A stretch of DNA of 55,749 bases from Bondarzewia mesenterica (taxonomy: Eukaryota > Basidiomycota > Agaricomycetes > Russulales > Bondarzewiaceae), in the NCBI GenBank assembly GCA_004802705.1, contig SGPL01000188.1:1-55749 (forward strand), given 5' to 3'. Positions 11,578 through 24,114 of the stretch are shown here, piece by piece. The first letter of the stretch is position 1. The number at the start of each line of letters is the position of its first letter. The position numbers and the translations under genes are program-made. The notes beneath the pieces are model-generated. The model saw only the letters and a program-made list of their open reading frames with translations. It ran no database searches and was not told the origin of the DNA.

Positions 11578-12433
11578 TGATACACTCGCGATGCCCCTAG
11601 GGGAGAAACAACACCCCAAAAGACACCTCTGGTGATGTGTAAGAGGGTGAGTCGAGTGGATGTCTGCTGTGAAGACACAGATGTGTGAGTAGATAGGTAT
11701 GAAGGATGAATGAGAGCGTGCGATCAATTGCAATATCAGAGCAATGTTCTGATGAAGGTGTGAAGTCAGTGCGATATTTGGGTCAAAGGTCTGAGCTGTT
11801 ATAGAATGAGAGAATGGATACACCACTGGGCCCTTCTTCAGGATTTACCCAAGTTGACTCATCTCGGCACTATGCTAAACTCGTTCAGGATGACAGTAAA
11901 ATTTTTGAGGCAATCACGATGCCAAATCAGCCGCTTTCAGCTCCATGCCAATCTTGTTGACCTTTATCTCAGCTTCACACATTCAGCATGATCGGACAGG
12001 TAGCAGATGCTCCTTCCATTTTTGGGATATCAAACCATAATAATTCAAAATATCAAATAATTCAAAAATGACTCATATTTCACAGAAAAACTACAGCAGA
12101 TACAAAACAACAGTAATCTAACATCTCAAGCACTCTGATACCTTCTCAACTTCTGAAGATACCTATAACAAGAACAGATTTGATCAGGAGATGTGGCAAC
12201 AATAGACAGATCTCAGGCAGCCCAGAGATATAGCAACCAGTCTAAGCAATGAGCAGCAGATAGAGGTCGAAGTAGGCAAGCTGAAAAGAGATCGCAAAAG
12301 ATCGCAAAAGATCACAACAGGTCAGAAGATATCGCAAGACATCACAAAAGGACGGGAATGAGGGAGTCTTAGGATCTAAAACAAAGAGATAAAAATAGTA
12401 GTCTCCAAGGTTAGGGAGCAGGGGTGCTCATCA
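11578..12433 (-). repeat. Left (3') LTR of the Ty3 element, chimeric
   Basis: 856 bp. Positions 11578-11819 match 20764-21003 and 12266-12433 match 21675-21831, at clearly high identity by eye. The middle (about 11820-12265) is unrelated to the middle of the right LTR. Confidence 0.85.
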
Positions 12434-12444
12434 TCTCCTCCTAA
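12434..12444 (-). promoter_or_regulatory. Polypurine tract at the 3' LTR (plus-strand priming site)
   Basis: Read on the - strand this is TTAGGAGGAGA directly abutting the LTR start TGATGAGC. Position and composition fit the family's second-strand priming site. Confidence 0.7.
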
Positions 12445-12656
12445 CTGAACTACTGACTATCCTCAGTTAGGCAATCGAAGCACGGCGATCTTGAGTTGCC
12501 TAATCGGGTAATGCGAAATCGGCGATCTTCGATGTTTGTCCGGGCCAGGCTTGCCTCATGGTCACCTCATGTCGCACTTCTCAAGGCTTCAGAGTCTTTG
12601 GTGGTCGACTTCCTCATCGCATCCATCCCTTCCTTGTCTACCACTATCACTCCAAC

Positions 12657-14013
12657 ATGCCTGCTCACCCTATGATCATCGCAAAGCTCAGGGACACCCT
12701 CTGCGACCTCATGAAGTCACTCCCTGAGGCTCCCGCTGAGCCTGAAGATTACATTGTCTGGGGTAAGAAGTTCATGAGGGTCCTAGTGCGTCGCAAGAGT
12801 CCTAGGGAGTCGATGACCATGCTGACCTTCTCACAGAATCGTTTAGAGACTCTCGATAGGTATATCATAGACACGGAGGTCGATGCTTGGGTGAAGGACG
12901 TGTCTGCCATGCTTGAGCCTATCGCAATGTGAGAGTGGCTTGAGTGAGGTGTACGTGTTCTGCCTCAAATGTTGGAGTTCGTGAAGCAAGAGAAGGAAGA
13001 GCAAGTCGCTGCAGAGAAGGTGCGTGAACAGGAGGCGCAGATCACGGCGGTGAAGGCGAAGGAATCCGAGAGAGCCAAACATCGCAAGGTTCATGAGGTG
13101 GAGAAATAGGAGTTGTTCATGGCGAACCAGATATCAGCTGAGAAGGTGGAGTGGAACTCAGAGAATGAGCTGATGTCGGTCAACATCTTGAGCATTGGTG
13201 ATGCAGATGTGGACATGGAGATGATGGCTCTGACCTCAGAGACTGGAGGCGATGTTAGTGCAGTGAGTGACATGGGGAAAGGCAAAGGTCACCTTAAAAA
13301 GTGGAAGCCTGTTGAGGTCACAGGAAGTGAATCAGTGGTCACGATAAAGTGACCTAAGTGCATGATCGTGACTCAATGTGAACCCAAAGTGATCCCTGAA
13401 GGTGCCGTTCCTGTGAGTATGTGCAATTCTAGTTGTTGCTGTGCTAATTTTGTGCATGTCGCAGGTCAACAAGATGTGCTACAGGTGCATGACTGAATTC
13501 AGCGCCCCCTACATGTGCTATCAGATCCTAGGCATGGACAAGTGCATGAAGTGCGTGCAGGACAAGAAGTGTTGCTCCTTGTCAATCGAGGTCGCTCACA
13601 GCTCCGTTTCAGTCATCAAGATCAAGCTCGCCAAAAATAAGGCCTCTAGCTCATCAGGTAAGTGGTCGCCCTCATTTTGCACTTTATCGCGCTGATCGTG
13701 TCACATAGCTCCTCATCCCAAGCCAGTCACGCGATCGTCGGAATCGAGTACTACGACTACCACGCAGTTCCTCAAGAAGTCAGTGGCTGAATGCGAGAAA
13801 CTTGTGAGCAAAGTTGCGGTCAGTGTAGAGTCTGGCATGTCACTGCCCAGCTTGATTAATGCAGAGGATATGATCACCTGGCATCTGGAGAGTAATGCGC
13901 GAGAGCTGGCCATCATTCTGGGTGAACACGAGTCCGACAAGCATGAGCTTGAGAAGGTGAGGTGTGAAATTCACGCTGCAAAGAGGGAATTGGGAATGAA
14001 GGACGACCAGTAG
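12657..14013 (+). pseudogene. Antisense cysteine-rich accessory gene inside the Ty3 element
   Basis: Runs opposite to gag-pol. The frame opens at ATG 12657 and extends across four in-frame stops (12930, 12945, 13107, 13350) with coherent protein composition: a helical N-terminal domain, a charged coiled-coil (about 12970-13110), and an acidic part. Then comes a Cys cluster with CPKCM-type spacing before and CYRC...CYQ...CMKC...KKCCS after the first intron. The last exon encodes a Glu/Lys-rich helix ending at TAG 14011. Canonical introns lie at 13413-13464 and 13658-13708; all phases agree. The Cys pattern resembles the zinc-binding boxes of uncharacterised basidiomycete proteins that lie near retroelements. 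Function unknown. The stops are TGA/TAG that could come from TGG, CGA or CAG by C:G to T:A change. Confidence 0.6.
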
Positions 14014-14440
14014 GTGGTCGTGGTTTGACTTTTGATGCTGGAAGATCGCGTGGTGCCTCCCTCCTCTTACTTGTACTTTTAGAACTGCACCGCGATATTT
14101 GCTTTTGCACTTTTTAAAATGCGATTTTGTGATGGTTTTAAAGTCTGCAAAGACATAGCTAGCAAGAAAAAGAAAAGAAAAAAGAAAATCAAAAAAGTAA
14201 AAGAGCAAAATAATAAAATAGAAAAATAGGGAAAGGCTCAGTAGATCATCATGGCTATAAAACCTTAGGAGGCTTGCGCAAATCCGATCGGATCATTAAT
14301 GCGACTTAGGGAATGCAGAATGTGAAGAGGGCAGTGAAGTATTAGTGATGCGAAAAGAATCGGCGAAGAGGTTGTGAAGTCTTGCGAAGATTATCAGAAA
14401 AGGTAGCGGTAAAATGGAATGGGAATATCGTGGGTATCAG

Positions 14441-14476
14441 TCCTCCTCCCAACTGAAATATCGACTGTCCTCAGTC
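14441..14476 (-). repeat. Second copy of the polypurine-tract block
   Basis: TCCTCCTCCCAACTGAAATA and the following bases repeat, with few changes, the block at 12434-12468 (TCTCCTCCTAACTGAACTAC...). It lies just beyond the pol stop (14508), where a standard element would have its only polypurine tract. The antisense gene sits between the two copies. Confidence 0.7.
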
Positions 14477-14507
14477 ACCAGTATATGAGGAGAAGGTTTT
14501 GTTTGGC

Positions 14508-16100
14508 TTAGTCGAGATCTTCATCCTGTGAGGTCACGAGGTCATCGTCCAGGGCCTCAGGATCAATAGTGGGTAAGGCTTCGAGTTCTTGAAGACATTG
14601 CGCAGAAATATCGAGTAGCTGATCGAGATTGGAAAGGGGGATGGATTCACAAGTGAAGTAGGGGATGACACGGAAGGCAGTGACAGGGTGATCATAAACA
14701 GAGCCATTGAGTTCACAGAGGATATAAGCACCACCATGGTTTCTATGGATGATGATGAGTGGACCAGTATAGCGAGGTCACATCTTGCAGTTGAGGGACT
14801 TCTCAATCACACTATATCGCATAAGGATGAGCGATCCTTATTGAAAGTTGAAGTCGTGGATGGTAGCAATGTGGTCACACTCGAACTTCATTGCAGCTTG
14901 GATGCGAGCTTCATAAACCTTGGAATGCAGGGCGGTGAGGTCAGATTTGCGTTTCTAGAGGGCAATAGCATGGTGGGCAATCAGATCGGTGGAGGAAAGG
15001 AAGGAAGATGGGGGTGAAAAGAGGTATGTTGCTTCAGTGATGTTGAGAGAAACCAAGGGATGGGTACTGGTTGCAGCAAAGTATGGTGAACAGCCCATGT
15101 GGCGATGGACAGTGATGTGATCAGCCTAAAAGACGGAATAAGTTGCACGGTTCCATTTCAATTGATCGCCATTGACGGCCTTGAAGAGGGCTTGGCAGAC
15201 ATTGAAGTGTGATCGTTCAGTGATGCCATTTGTGTGGGAGTTGTAGCTAGAGATGCGTATATGGTGAACATGATATTTTTTTTGCGAGGTAGATGAGAGC
15301 TTTGATGAATGCGGAGCCATTATCAGAGATGATCTCGCAAAGAGCACCCCATCAGCACAGGATGTCCTCGAATATCCAATCAGTGAGTGCAGCGCTTGTT
15401 TCTCGTCAAAGCATGTAAAATTCAGGATAATGCGAGATTGAACAGTGGCCTTGGACGAGGTATTTGAAGCCGCTAGCCTTGGGCATATGCATGGTGTCCA
15501 TGTACGTCTTCGCGAAGAGAGACGCAGGGGTCGTGACAGTCAGAGGAATCAGGATATTGGATGTTTGTCAGAGTTGGCAGATGTGGCAAGTGCGAACAAA
15601 CCAGGCGATATCTTGTCACATCATGGGCCACCAGAAGTGAAGTGCGATGAGTGCCGTAGTTGCATAAACGCCCTTGTGTGCGACTTCATCGTGTAAAGAC
15701 ATGAGAATTGTGATGCGACGATTGGGGAAGGCGATGAGCTTGTGGTGACCATGGGAGTCTTTGCACTAGAGTTTGTCAGAAGCAATAAAGAATTCTGTGC
15801 AATAGCAGAGGAAGGTGGTGTATTCGGCGTCAGAAAGTGTTGAAGGGCGTTCCATGGATTTGTGCCAGTCGCGAACTTGTTCGAGGTGATGATCAGCAGC
15901 GTGGTCATTGTCAGAGCAGGGTACATCACTGTAGGAGATGGTGGGAATGGGAGTTGTATCCTGAGGATCAGCATCGATCACGATGTTGTTTGGGTAGATA
16001 GGAAGAATGGCGATAGGAGAGGAAGTGGAAGGCAAATTGATAAGGTGTAGGAACCCATAGACATTGTTGACCCAGTCGTCAAAGTCATCGGAGGGCTCAG
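14508..16100 (-). pseudogene. Ty3 integrase and pol C-terminus (decayed)
   Basis: On the - strand an H-x-x-x-H zinc box (HDEVAHKG...HFWWP) and a CHIC pair (DIAWFVRTCHICQL) are followed by the DDE core: the first Asp in YMDTMHMPKASG, the second in SDNGSAF, and Glu in NGITERSHF. A C-terminal tail of the GPLIIIHRNHGGAY...AFRVIPY type ends at a TAA complementary to 14508-14510. Several in-frame stops and at least one frame change separate the parts. The fragment is recognisable over its whole length but cannot encode an active enzyme. Confidence 0.8.
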
Positions 16101-16320
16101 CAATATTGCCAGGCTGTGGTGAGCAGCGAGATAATCCATCGGGTGTGTGAAGAGTACCAGGAATATGGACGAGAGTAAAATAGAAGGTGAGAATGGAGAG
16201 GATCTAGCGATTGATGCTGGCATTGGGTTCGAGATCGAGATTGGCGAGCATGCCTTTAATATAGCACATGTCGACTTCGATAATAAGGTTGCAAACACTG
16301 ATGAGATAGAGCTTGAGGGA

Positions 16321-17697
16321 TCACAGAACACGAAAAAGGCCATAGAGTTTGAGCTTGGGCTGGGAGAATTGGGCTTCACGGTCGTTGAGAGTGATAGAGC
16401 CAAATCGAGTGTAGTAGCAGATCTTAGAATTATTGGGATCGCATTGGCAGAGGTGAAAGCCGACAGTGATGTGTGAAGTGTTGACAGTGAGGATGATAGG
16501 GGCTTCAGAGGAATAGTCGATTGGACGGAGTGCGGGGGAGGCGAGTAGAGCAGCCTTGAGGTTTTCTTGAGCAGCAATTTGGTCAGGTCTGAAGTGGAAA
16601 GGTTCTTCTTTGCATGTAAGCTTGGTGAGTGCATGAGCATGATGGGCGAAGTTGCGAATAAAAATGCGAATGTCGCTAATAGTTTTGAGGAATGCGCAAA
16701 CATCAGACAAGTTGCAACAAGGGCCCCAGTTGATGATCTTCTCGACGTGAGGTTCTTCAGGTAAGCGGCCATGGGGAGTACAGTGATGGCTGACCACTGT
16801 AATTTTAGGTGAATAGAGAATCACCTTATGACTGGAAAAGGTTCCACCAGAATACTTCATGCGCTGGACGACATGATTGAGACTTTGGAAGTGTTCCCAG
16901 ATGAAGCGACGAATGCAAGGATTATCAGGATGAGTTTCAAGCGATCCATCAGGGAGTAGGTATTGAGTTGCAGGGCCGCGAACTGATACGTCATCAATAT
17001 AAGGGATAGTGGTATTAGGAATTTTAGATTGCAGGATAAAGGTGACATCGTCGTGGAAGATGGGGACTGAATTTGTCCAGCCTATAGGAAGAGTGACAAG
17101 GCGAAGTGTGCTATAGGGGGTTTGAAAAGTTGTATAATCGCGTGAGGACTCGGCGAGAGTTTGCTCGTCATATCCAACATAAAGATTGAGCATGCCACCA
17201 CAGGCGTGGCCTGCGAATTGTTTGGTGATCTGATCGGTGTAGAGTGGGATGCCAGAATGTTAGATGGTGACTGCATTGAGTGGTTCGAGGCTGTGGACGA
17301 GACGAAGATTAGAGCCATCCTTTTTGATGACGGTAAACCATCGAGAGTGATAAGAGGAGTTCGAAGGTTCATAAACCCCAGCTGTGATCTTGGTGCGGAT
17401 AACATCGCAGACCTTGTCATAGATCTCAGGAGGAATTGACATGTTATGAAGGACCCAGGGCTTGTGAGCGACCACAGGCATATCGACAGGAGGAAAGAAG
17501 TCTTCGCGAAAGTGGCCACACTCAGTGTCATTCCACACGAAGCCTTCGTTTTGCACACATATAAAGTGATGCATGAGATTGCATTCGGCAGGCCAGAGGA
17601 AATCACCAGAGTGGACATTGTCAATGATGTCATGATGTTCTGAAGTGTAGCGACCAAAGGGATGAAATGGTGAGGGGGTAGAACTGAGATAAGGCAT
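16321..17697 (-). pseudogene. Ty3 reverse transcriptase and RNase H (decayed)
   Basis: The - strand frame from 17697 carries the RT entry (GVYEPSNSSYHSRWFTVIKK, LVHSLEPLNAVTI). A single TAA about 17259-17261 follows, then the same frame continues (YVGYDEQTLAESSRDYTTFQ, LPIGWTNSVPIFHDDV) to the catalytic YIDD box at about 16989-17001. A connection domain and RNase H follow. The YIDD motif is intact although the gene is interrupted. Sequence style is that of agaricomycete Ty3 pol. Confidence 0.88.
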
Positions 17698-18080
17698 GTC
17701 TGCCAGTGGATCACTGGATATATTGCGAATGATGCAAAACTTATCAGGAAGTTTGGTTAAGATCGGGCGTACTTTTTGAGTGACAAGCTTGTACTTGCAC
17801 TTTGCAGTGAAGACGGAGACCGAATCATTGCGAAGAGTCGATAAAAGAGATTGAATGAGAACTTGAGTGGTGGAATTCAGAGCGAACGCAGACAGGAGAG
17901 ATGAGTCGAAAGCAGATGGGTCAGATCAGGAAAATATCGCAGGGTTGCAGGCAGAAAGATACGAGAGTCAGATATTAAAGAGTGGAGAGGTAAAAGAGTC
18001 GAGAAGGCAAAAAGCTTCAAATCGCAGATGCAATCGGGTATCCATGGCTATGATGAGCATGAGTTCTCCTTGATCGTCAA

Positions 18081-18490
18081 TCAAATCCTCGATCTGCAAA
18101 AAACCTTCCTGTTGCTTTCAACAAAGCGCGGCGGTCCTTTTGCTAATGTCGGCACGATCGTGTTGTGTTTAGTATTCAGATCGTGAATGATGATGGTCTG
18201 ATTCTCATTGGCAAAGTTCTTGATGATGCTTTCAGTAAGGACATCAAAGGGGCAACCCAGGAGGATGTCATAAGCCAGTTCACGAATAACATGGACTTGA
18301 AGATAAAGCACAATATCGCCAATGAGGAATGGGACATTGCATGCTAGATTGAGGGACTTGTCGATTTCGCCATTCACAGATTGCATGTTGAGCACAATAT
18401 CGGGATCATAGATGAGGGCCAGTTCATTGCAGACCTCTTCGGACATTGCAATAATCTGTGACCTGAGATCGACAATGGATTCGATTCACT
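18081..18490 (-). pseudogene. Ty3 aspartic protease domain (decayed)
   Basis: The frame gives IVDLRSQIIAMSEEVCNEL, a flap region and AYDILLGCPFDVLTESI. This is the pattern of the family's retropepsin, but the catalytic D-S/T-G is D-L-R here. That suggests loss of function. It lies between gag and RT as expected. Confidence 0.7.
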
Positions 18491-19464
18491 GTTGATGATC
18501 AATGAGTGGTAGGATAGAGCGAAGTGCAGATGATTCTTTTGCAACAATGAGGGGTTCGGGTTCTTCGTCCAGTGTGAGCGAATTGAAGTAGGCTTCGTAT
18601 GGGTCTGGGATAATGAGCGATCCTTTGGGAGGTATGAGTAGCTGATAGAGGATTTGTGCAAATGAGGCTGTCGTGATATCGAGTGAAGTATTCTCGATGT
18701 CACAGGGTTGGTCGAGATCGTCAAGGGCAAAAGGGAGGGCATCGTCTTGCATCAAGATCTTGGCTTGTCCGCCATCATGCTGAGGTATGCGTCGGCCAGC
18801 CGTTGCTTTGCAAATCTGGGCATGAACTTCTGAAGAGAGCAATAAAAGCTCACGCTGGGTGATCGTGATCAGCCCTATCATGAACATCTTTCGTGACTGG
18901 CTCATCATAAATTGGCGCCATTGTGCGATATGCTGGTTCTTGCTTCTTGATTGCAGGTGGTTGTGGAACCTCATTGGTGACTTTATCGACAGATGGGACA
19001 TAGGTAGCATCATGGGCTGCAGTGTACAGATGAATGAGAGGATCAGCATGTCATGTGGGTTTAGCAGGGGCTTGTTTTGGACGTGGAGAAACTTGAACAT
19101 ATGGAACTGGGTGCAAGACCTTCGGAGCAGTATGGCGCGGTACTTCAAGAGTGTTATCGCTGGATTCTTCATCACTGTCAGCCTCAGGCTGTCGCATGAT
19201 CGTGGTCCTGGGTTGTCACTGATTGCGAAGTTAGAACAGTTCGCATTCAAGGCTGGCAATGTGGTCATCTGTTGTCAGATGATATGCCGAGAGATGTGCA
19301 GTCATGGTGATCACAGGGGCTGACAGATCAGCCAGGTCAGGTGCAGAATGATCATAGTAGATGTTGGATAAGACATTGAGAAGCAACTGTCCTTGCATGA
19401 TCTGTCCTGGGTTGTGACGATGCCATTCATCAATGCGCTCCTTCAACCAAAGATTGGGAATGCT

Positions 19465-20749
19465 TCATGGGATGAACACTCCAGATGATAGGATAACCTT
19501 GCCTTCGGGATTGCACCTACACTTGCCCTGGCAAATATAGTCTTCGACTTCGGGGCATTCTTGCATATAATGTCCAGCATTGCCATAAAAGGTGCAGCGA
19601 CCAGCGGTTTCAGGGTTCAGCAGAGGACGAGGGGGTGCGACGGCTTGTTGACCACTAAGGGCCTTGACGAAGGTCTCAGTAATGCACTCGAACATGGTCG
19701 CAAGGTCTTCCATTTTGACCTCGGTAGCAGAGGCGATAGGTGCGATCAATGGCAATGAAGAGATGTCAGTGGGCTATACTGCCAAAGTGGTGCCATGAAG
19801 GACAAATTGTGCCACATCATGCACTTTCTGAATATCATATGGATTGTTGGGGAAATGGTCTGGAGACTTCAGCTGGAGGCACTGCGAAACTCAGGCCCAT
19901 AGTTTGGGGTGGAAGCCTTGAGCGAAGGCGCGACTTTGTTCAGAAACGGAGAGGCATTTCTTAGCGATCAAGAAGGTGGTGATGTTGAGGAACTGGCAAT
20001 GATATTCATCAAGATCCCCAATAGAGAGGATCCCAATCCTAGAACGTTCTCTGATGAGCTTGTCCATATCTGTGATAGACCACTTTCTATCTTCTTCAGC
20101 TCCAGGATATAACTTGTAGATCACCGACTTAAAGTCTTCATAGGTCTTCGCAGCATCCGTGTATTCAGCCAGTGACTGCCAGAGTTTACAAGTGTCGACA
20201 TCGAGAAATCGACAAGCATGGGACTTCTTTTCTTCATCATTGGTAACTTCTGAGCAAGTGAAGTGAAATTCGAGGTCAGTGAAGTAGCGATGAATTCACG
20301 AGGTTGTTTGGTGTCAAAGGTGGGTGCAGTGCGATCACCATGTGCAGGCATTGAAGGAGCCATAGTTGAGCGGATAATGACTTGTGTTGTAACGGATGGT
20401 TGTTGCAATCTAAAATTGCTAGGGAGAGGAGTATAATGGAGTCGGGGCGATAAATCGAGCAAAGACTGATCAGAATCTAGTGGTAATGTCGGAGATAGTG
20501 AAACAGGTGGAGTCATGTAGTAAGAGGTATCGATAGGTTGGAAAGGCAGAGATGGTGATGGCGATGACAAAAGGTAGTGATGAGAGAGGTGTTCTGGTAC
20601 GATATCGTCATCTGAGAAGAATGAAGTGTTGGTGAGATTCTGAGGGTTTTGGAAAACAGTGATAAACTCTTGTTAAAGATTGTGAGCAGCGATAGGTCAA
20701 GATAGACAGTGTCGGCCTTCAGCAGCAATCTTGAAAACTCACCCCTCAT
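19465..20749 (-). pseudogene. Ty3 gag with broken zinc knuckle
   Basis: A - strand capsid-like region (GDRTAPTFDTKQPREFI...YKLYPGAEEDRKWSI...SEQSRAFAQGF) is split by a one-base frameshift at about 20293. Downstream (19465-19755) the zinc knuckle reads CTFYGNAGHYMQEC, where the second Cys of CCHC is Tyr (TGT to TAT). Further degraded gag/linker sequence continues to about 18490. Upstream, open sequence reaches an ATG at 20749, close to the 5' LTR edge at 20764. Confidence 0.8.
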
Positions 20750-20763
20750 GGTGGGCTTTAAAA

Positions 20764-21831
20764 TGATACACTCGCGATGCCCCTAGGGGAGAGACAACAC
20801 CCCAAAAGACACCTCTGGTGATGTGCAAGAGGGTGAGTCAAGTGGACATCTGCTGCGAAGACACAGATGTGTGAGTAGATGGGTACGAAGGATGAATGAG
20901 AGTGTGCGATCAATTGCGATATCAGAGCAATGTTCTGATGAGGATGCAAAGTCAGTGCGATATTTGAGTCAAAGGTCCGAGCTGTTATAGAACAGGAGGA
21001 TGGATAGAATATAGAGATGAAGCATGGTGTTTAGAGATAGAGGAGCAATGTCAAAGGTCACAGCAATGTCAAAGGTCACAGTAAGTCACAGCAAAAGCAA
21101 AGTCAAAGTCGCTAGTCACAGGTCGCAGTCACAGTTCACATAGGTGAAATGAGGTCTGAAGTCCGGAGACTGATCTGATATTTTGCAAAGATGTATCATA
21201 GCTTATATACTGAGCGGAGAGTGGAGAAGGGGGACTGAAAGATATAGGGAACATTGTACGATGAAGGTAGAAAATGAGCAAACAAGGGCAAAGTCAGAGC
21301 AGGAAGAATAGAATGAAAAACAGGAACAGGAAGATTCAGTGACCAATAATCTGGCATTGGTGCGAAGAGAAGCGAAAGCATGTAAGATCAAAAGGTAAAA
21401 AGGTAATCTGTCGAACCCGATAGGTGCCCTGCGAAGTCTCCTAGAAATAACAGGTGATAAAATGATGGAACGAAGGAGTGTGTGCCCTGAGCGATATTAG
21501 ATCAGAATGGGATGTAGGCGATGTCGCAGATGGTTGGCCGATGGTACCGAAAACCATCGAGCTGAATGGATGAGCTTGAGTGCTGCTCGGCATCGTCGAT
21601 CACAGAAGTTCGACATGTAGAGAAGGTCCAGAGCATCGACGAAGAATGGTCTCGTGATCAGAGGTCAAAGCGAGCAAGCTGAGAAAAGATCGCAAAAGAT
21701 CGCAAAAGATCGCAACAAGTCAGAAGATATCGCAAGACATCGCAAAAGGACTGGAATGAGGGAGTCTTGGGATCTGAAACAAAGGGACAAAAATAGTAGT
21801 CTCCAAGGTTAGGGAGCAGGGGTGCTCATCA
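20764..21831 (-). repeat. Right (5') LTR of the Ty3 element
   Basis: 1068 bp, bounded by TGATACAC and GCTCATCA. It contains short tandem repeats: an 18-bp unit (AGCAATGTCAAAGGTCAC) twice around 21042-21080 and an AAAAGATCGC unit about three times near 21684-21712, the latter also in the left LTR (12286-12316). Confidence 0.85.
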
Positions 21832-24109
21832 GCGGGGATGGGAGGAGGATACATCTTAGTTTTAGTAATATTAAGCGATGGTGCCTGTAGAGAGGAGGTG
21901 ATGGTAATGTATGTAGAAGATACAGAAGAGGTGAGCAAGTCGAATTTAGTTGATTATATGCAGTGCTGGTAGTTACATGATCATTTTTTCACACTGCGCA
22001 GTGATCTGATTTGTTCAAGTTGTGACTAAGTCAGAGGTTTATCATACTGCCTACATTGCCCTCTCACTGCTGAGCCCATCTCATCATCTCTTACCTCTTG
22101 TACTCTCTGTATGATACAAAGAGCTCCTCATCCACCAGGTTTTGCTCGCCTTATCAGAAAAGTGATCCCTCACGCACTGTTACACTTAAACTGCCCACTC
22201 TGCATAGAAGTCGATGCACAACAAGGTTATTGCAACTACACCAACATTACATGCTGGGATCAGGATATAAAGATTGCTAATAAGTGCTTATCACTATATA
22301 GTATGTGTTAACATCTGCTCTCTGCATTTATCAGGAACTTTAAGCTTTTCTATAGCCTCTCTTCACCCTAAAGTAGGTTCATCTTCTTCACATTCAAACT
22401 GAAGCTCATGAACTGTATGTAACTCATCTACAGCATTGATGAAACATTGCTCATCTAACTTAGAGCAGGCTATGCTCTTTATTTCTTAGTCATGCAATAG
22501 AACACGGGCACAAAGGCATGGGTCAGAATGCATAAGGTGCATATCTACTCCTGATGCCTTTTTTTACTCTCACTGTTGCTTTCACTTGTTTTATGGAGAT
22601 ATGTGCATGAGTATAAGCTTGCTTGCTTTTAGATGCAAACTACATTTGTATCATTCTTGTCTCACACTGGGAGGAAGGCAAAATTGTCCCACTTGACAAA
22701 CCTGTCTCATCTGACCCTTCGATGTATACATTCACTTATTAACAGGATATATACTCCATTCACTAGACATATTCTGCTGAGCCCATTTTTGATCATCTAC
22801 CCTACTTGACATCTTGATGCTTATTGCTTTTGACCTTTAAGGAATTAAAGGGTCTTGCTGCATGTGATTTGCTCATATTAGCTTCAATATATAGCAAAGA
22901 TGAGTTCATAATCTCAATTCCCTCATTTAGCATGCCATTCGCTGAGTTTGTGACTGCATTCTTTATGTTTCAGGTTTTCTGTGTTGTCCTATGGTATATA
23001 AATGAATATTAATAAGGGTGCCAAAATGGGTGGAGATATGGAGTAGTCATTTTCAGATACACAGTGTAGGTAGCTATAGGTGTCATTTATGAAACACTGA
23101 GTTGTTTGAATGTATCAAATGAAATTTTTTTTTATTTAAAACTACTGGCTGAGGGATTATCAGCACTGGAATAGTGGTGGTCACAGTTGTCAGACATTTG
23201 GACAGTTGAGGGAGAAAAAATGACCAAATATAGATTGTAACAGCTAACAGTACATATAGTGCCATCAAAAAAGTTGTAGTTTTACTGATGCCTCATCGCC
23301 TCTAATGCTTCTATGATCCCCTCTACCTCCTTACTTTACACTTTCCATTTCATCCACTTTAGTGTTGTTTTTTCATTTTACTCTTTTACTTGCTCCTTGT
23401 CCTCCCTTTGTTGTTCTGCTTCTATTCTTCATGATGAAGTTTACGGTCTTATCGCTTCTTGCCTCCTCTTCTAATCTTCCTCATTTCTTTTCAACTTGTC
23501 TCTCTCAATATTCACAAACCATCTCAATTCTACCTCTATTCTTTCTCATGCCCTCATTACCTCTCATCTTCCTTATTTGTAGTTCTCTCTTCCTGCTCAC
23601 TTCCTTTATCATTAGCTTCATTACTTATTTCTACACCCTATTTCTTCTCAACCTCTTCTTACCTCATCATCTCCTCCTCACACTCTATATTACATATGCA
23701 CTTACACCTCCTCTTTAATGCCTCCATCACTTATTAATACAACTGCTAATCTTTACACCACATCTTCTCACAAATCTCTTCTTTTGCTTCCGTCTGCACT
23801 AATTTTCACTTTCTTTATGGGTTCTTTCACCCCATTTATTTATTCTGATAGCTATATCAAATTTAACCTCTTCACTTACATACAACATTTTCTTTCTCTT
23901 GTTGATGCAAATGATCCCTCCTTTCGACCTAGCTAAACTCTTGTCATCATGTATTATGACCCCTACCCACCTCTTGATCATCTTTACATCTAAGCATCAT
24001 CTGCATTCTCTACCACCATTCAACTCTACACTCACTCATTGCAACTACCCATGGCCACCATTCTACATATGCATTTTGGAAACATAACATGATAGTGCCA
24101 ATTTAGTTG
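21832..24109. other. Non-coding stretch between the Ty3 and Ty1 elements
   Basis: No gene recognised. A+T rises and CpG becomes rare. A pyrimidine-rich + strand tract (about 23280-23740) gives Leu/Ser/Phe-rich open frames that are composition artefacts. There is a T-run near 23128-23136. Likely old transposon debris, origin not determined. Confidence 0.5.
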
Positions 24110-24114
24110 CAATG

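Larger units (their letters stand above)
11578..21831 (-). mobile_element. Ty3/gypsy LTR retrotransposon, - strand, decayed
   Basis: The two ends share a TGATACACTCGCGATGCCCC... start and a ...GGGGTGCTCATCA end, giving TG...CA LTR termini in both orientations. On the - strand, gag, aspartic protease, RT, RNase H and integrase follow in Ty3 order. A purine tract lies directly before the 3' LTR (- strand, 12434-12444). Many in-frame stops and frameshifts make it inactive. No matching 5-bp target duplication is seen (TGCAG on the left, GCGGG on the right), so the ends may derive from recombination between copies. It also carries an antisense gene (12657-14013). Confidence 0.9.

Noticed and set aside
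14534..14806. Separate - strand gene of 90 codons
   Set aside because: A different frame of the same strand carries the conserved pol C-terminal tail that ends at 14508.
16147..16476. + strand open frames across the Ty3 pol region (also 17161-17439, 18859-19323)
   Set aside because: They oppose recognisable RT, RNase H and gag sequence on the - strand and lack protein-like features.
11573..21836. 5-bp target duplication for the Ty3 element
   Set aside because: TGCAG and GCGGG do not match; no shifted pair fits either.
23362..23737. Apparent membrane proteins rich in Leu, Phe and Ser
   Set aside because: They come from a pyrimidine-rich tract; two frames give equally hydrophobic products.
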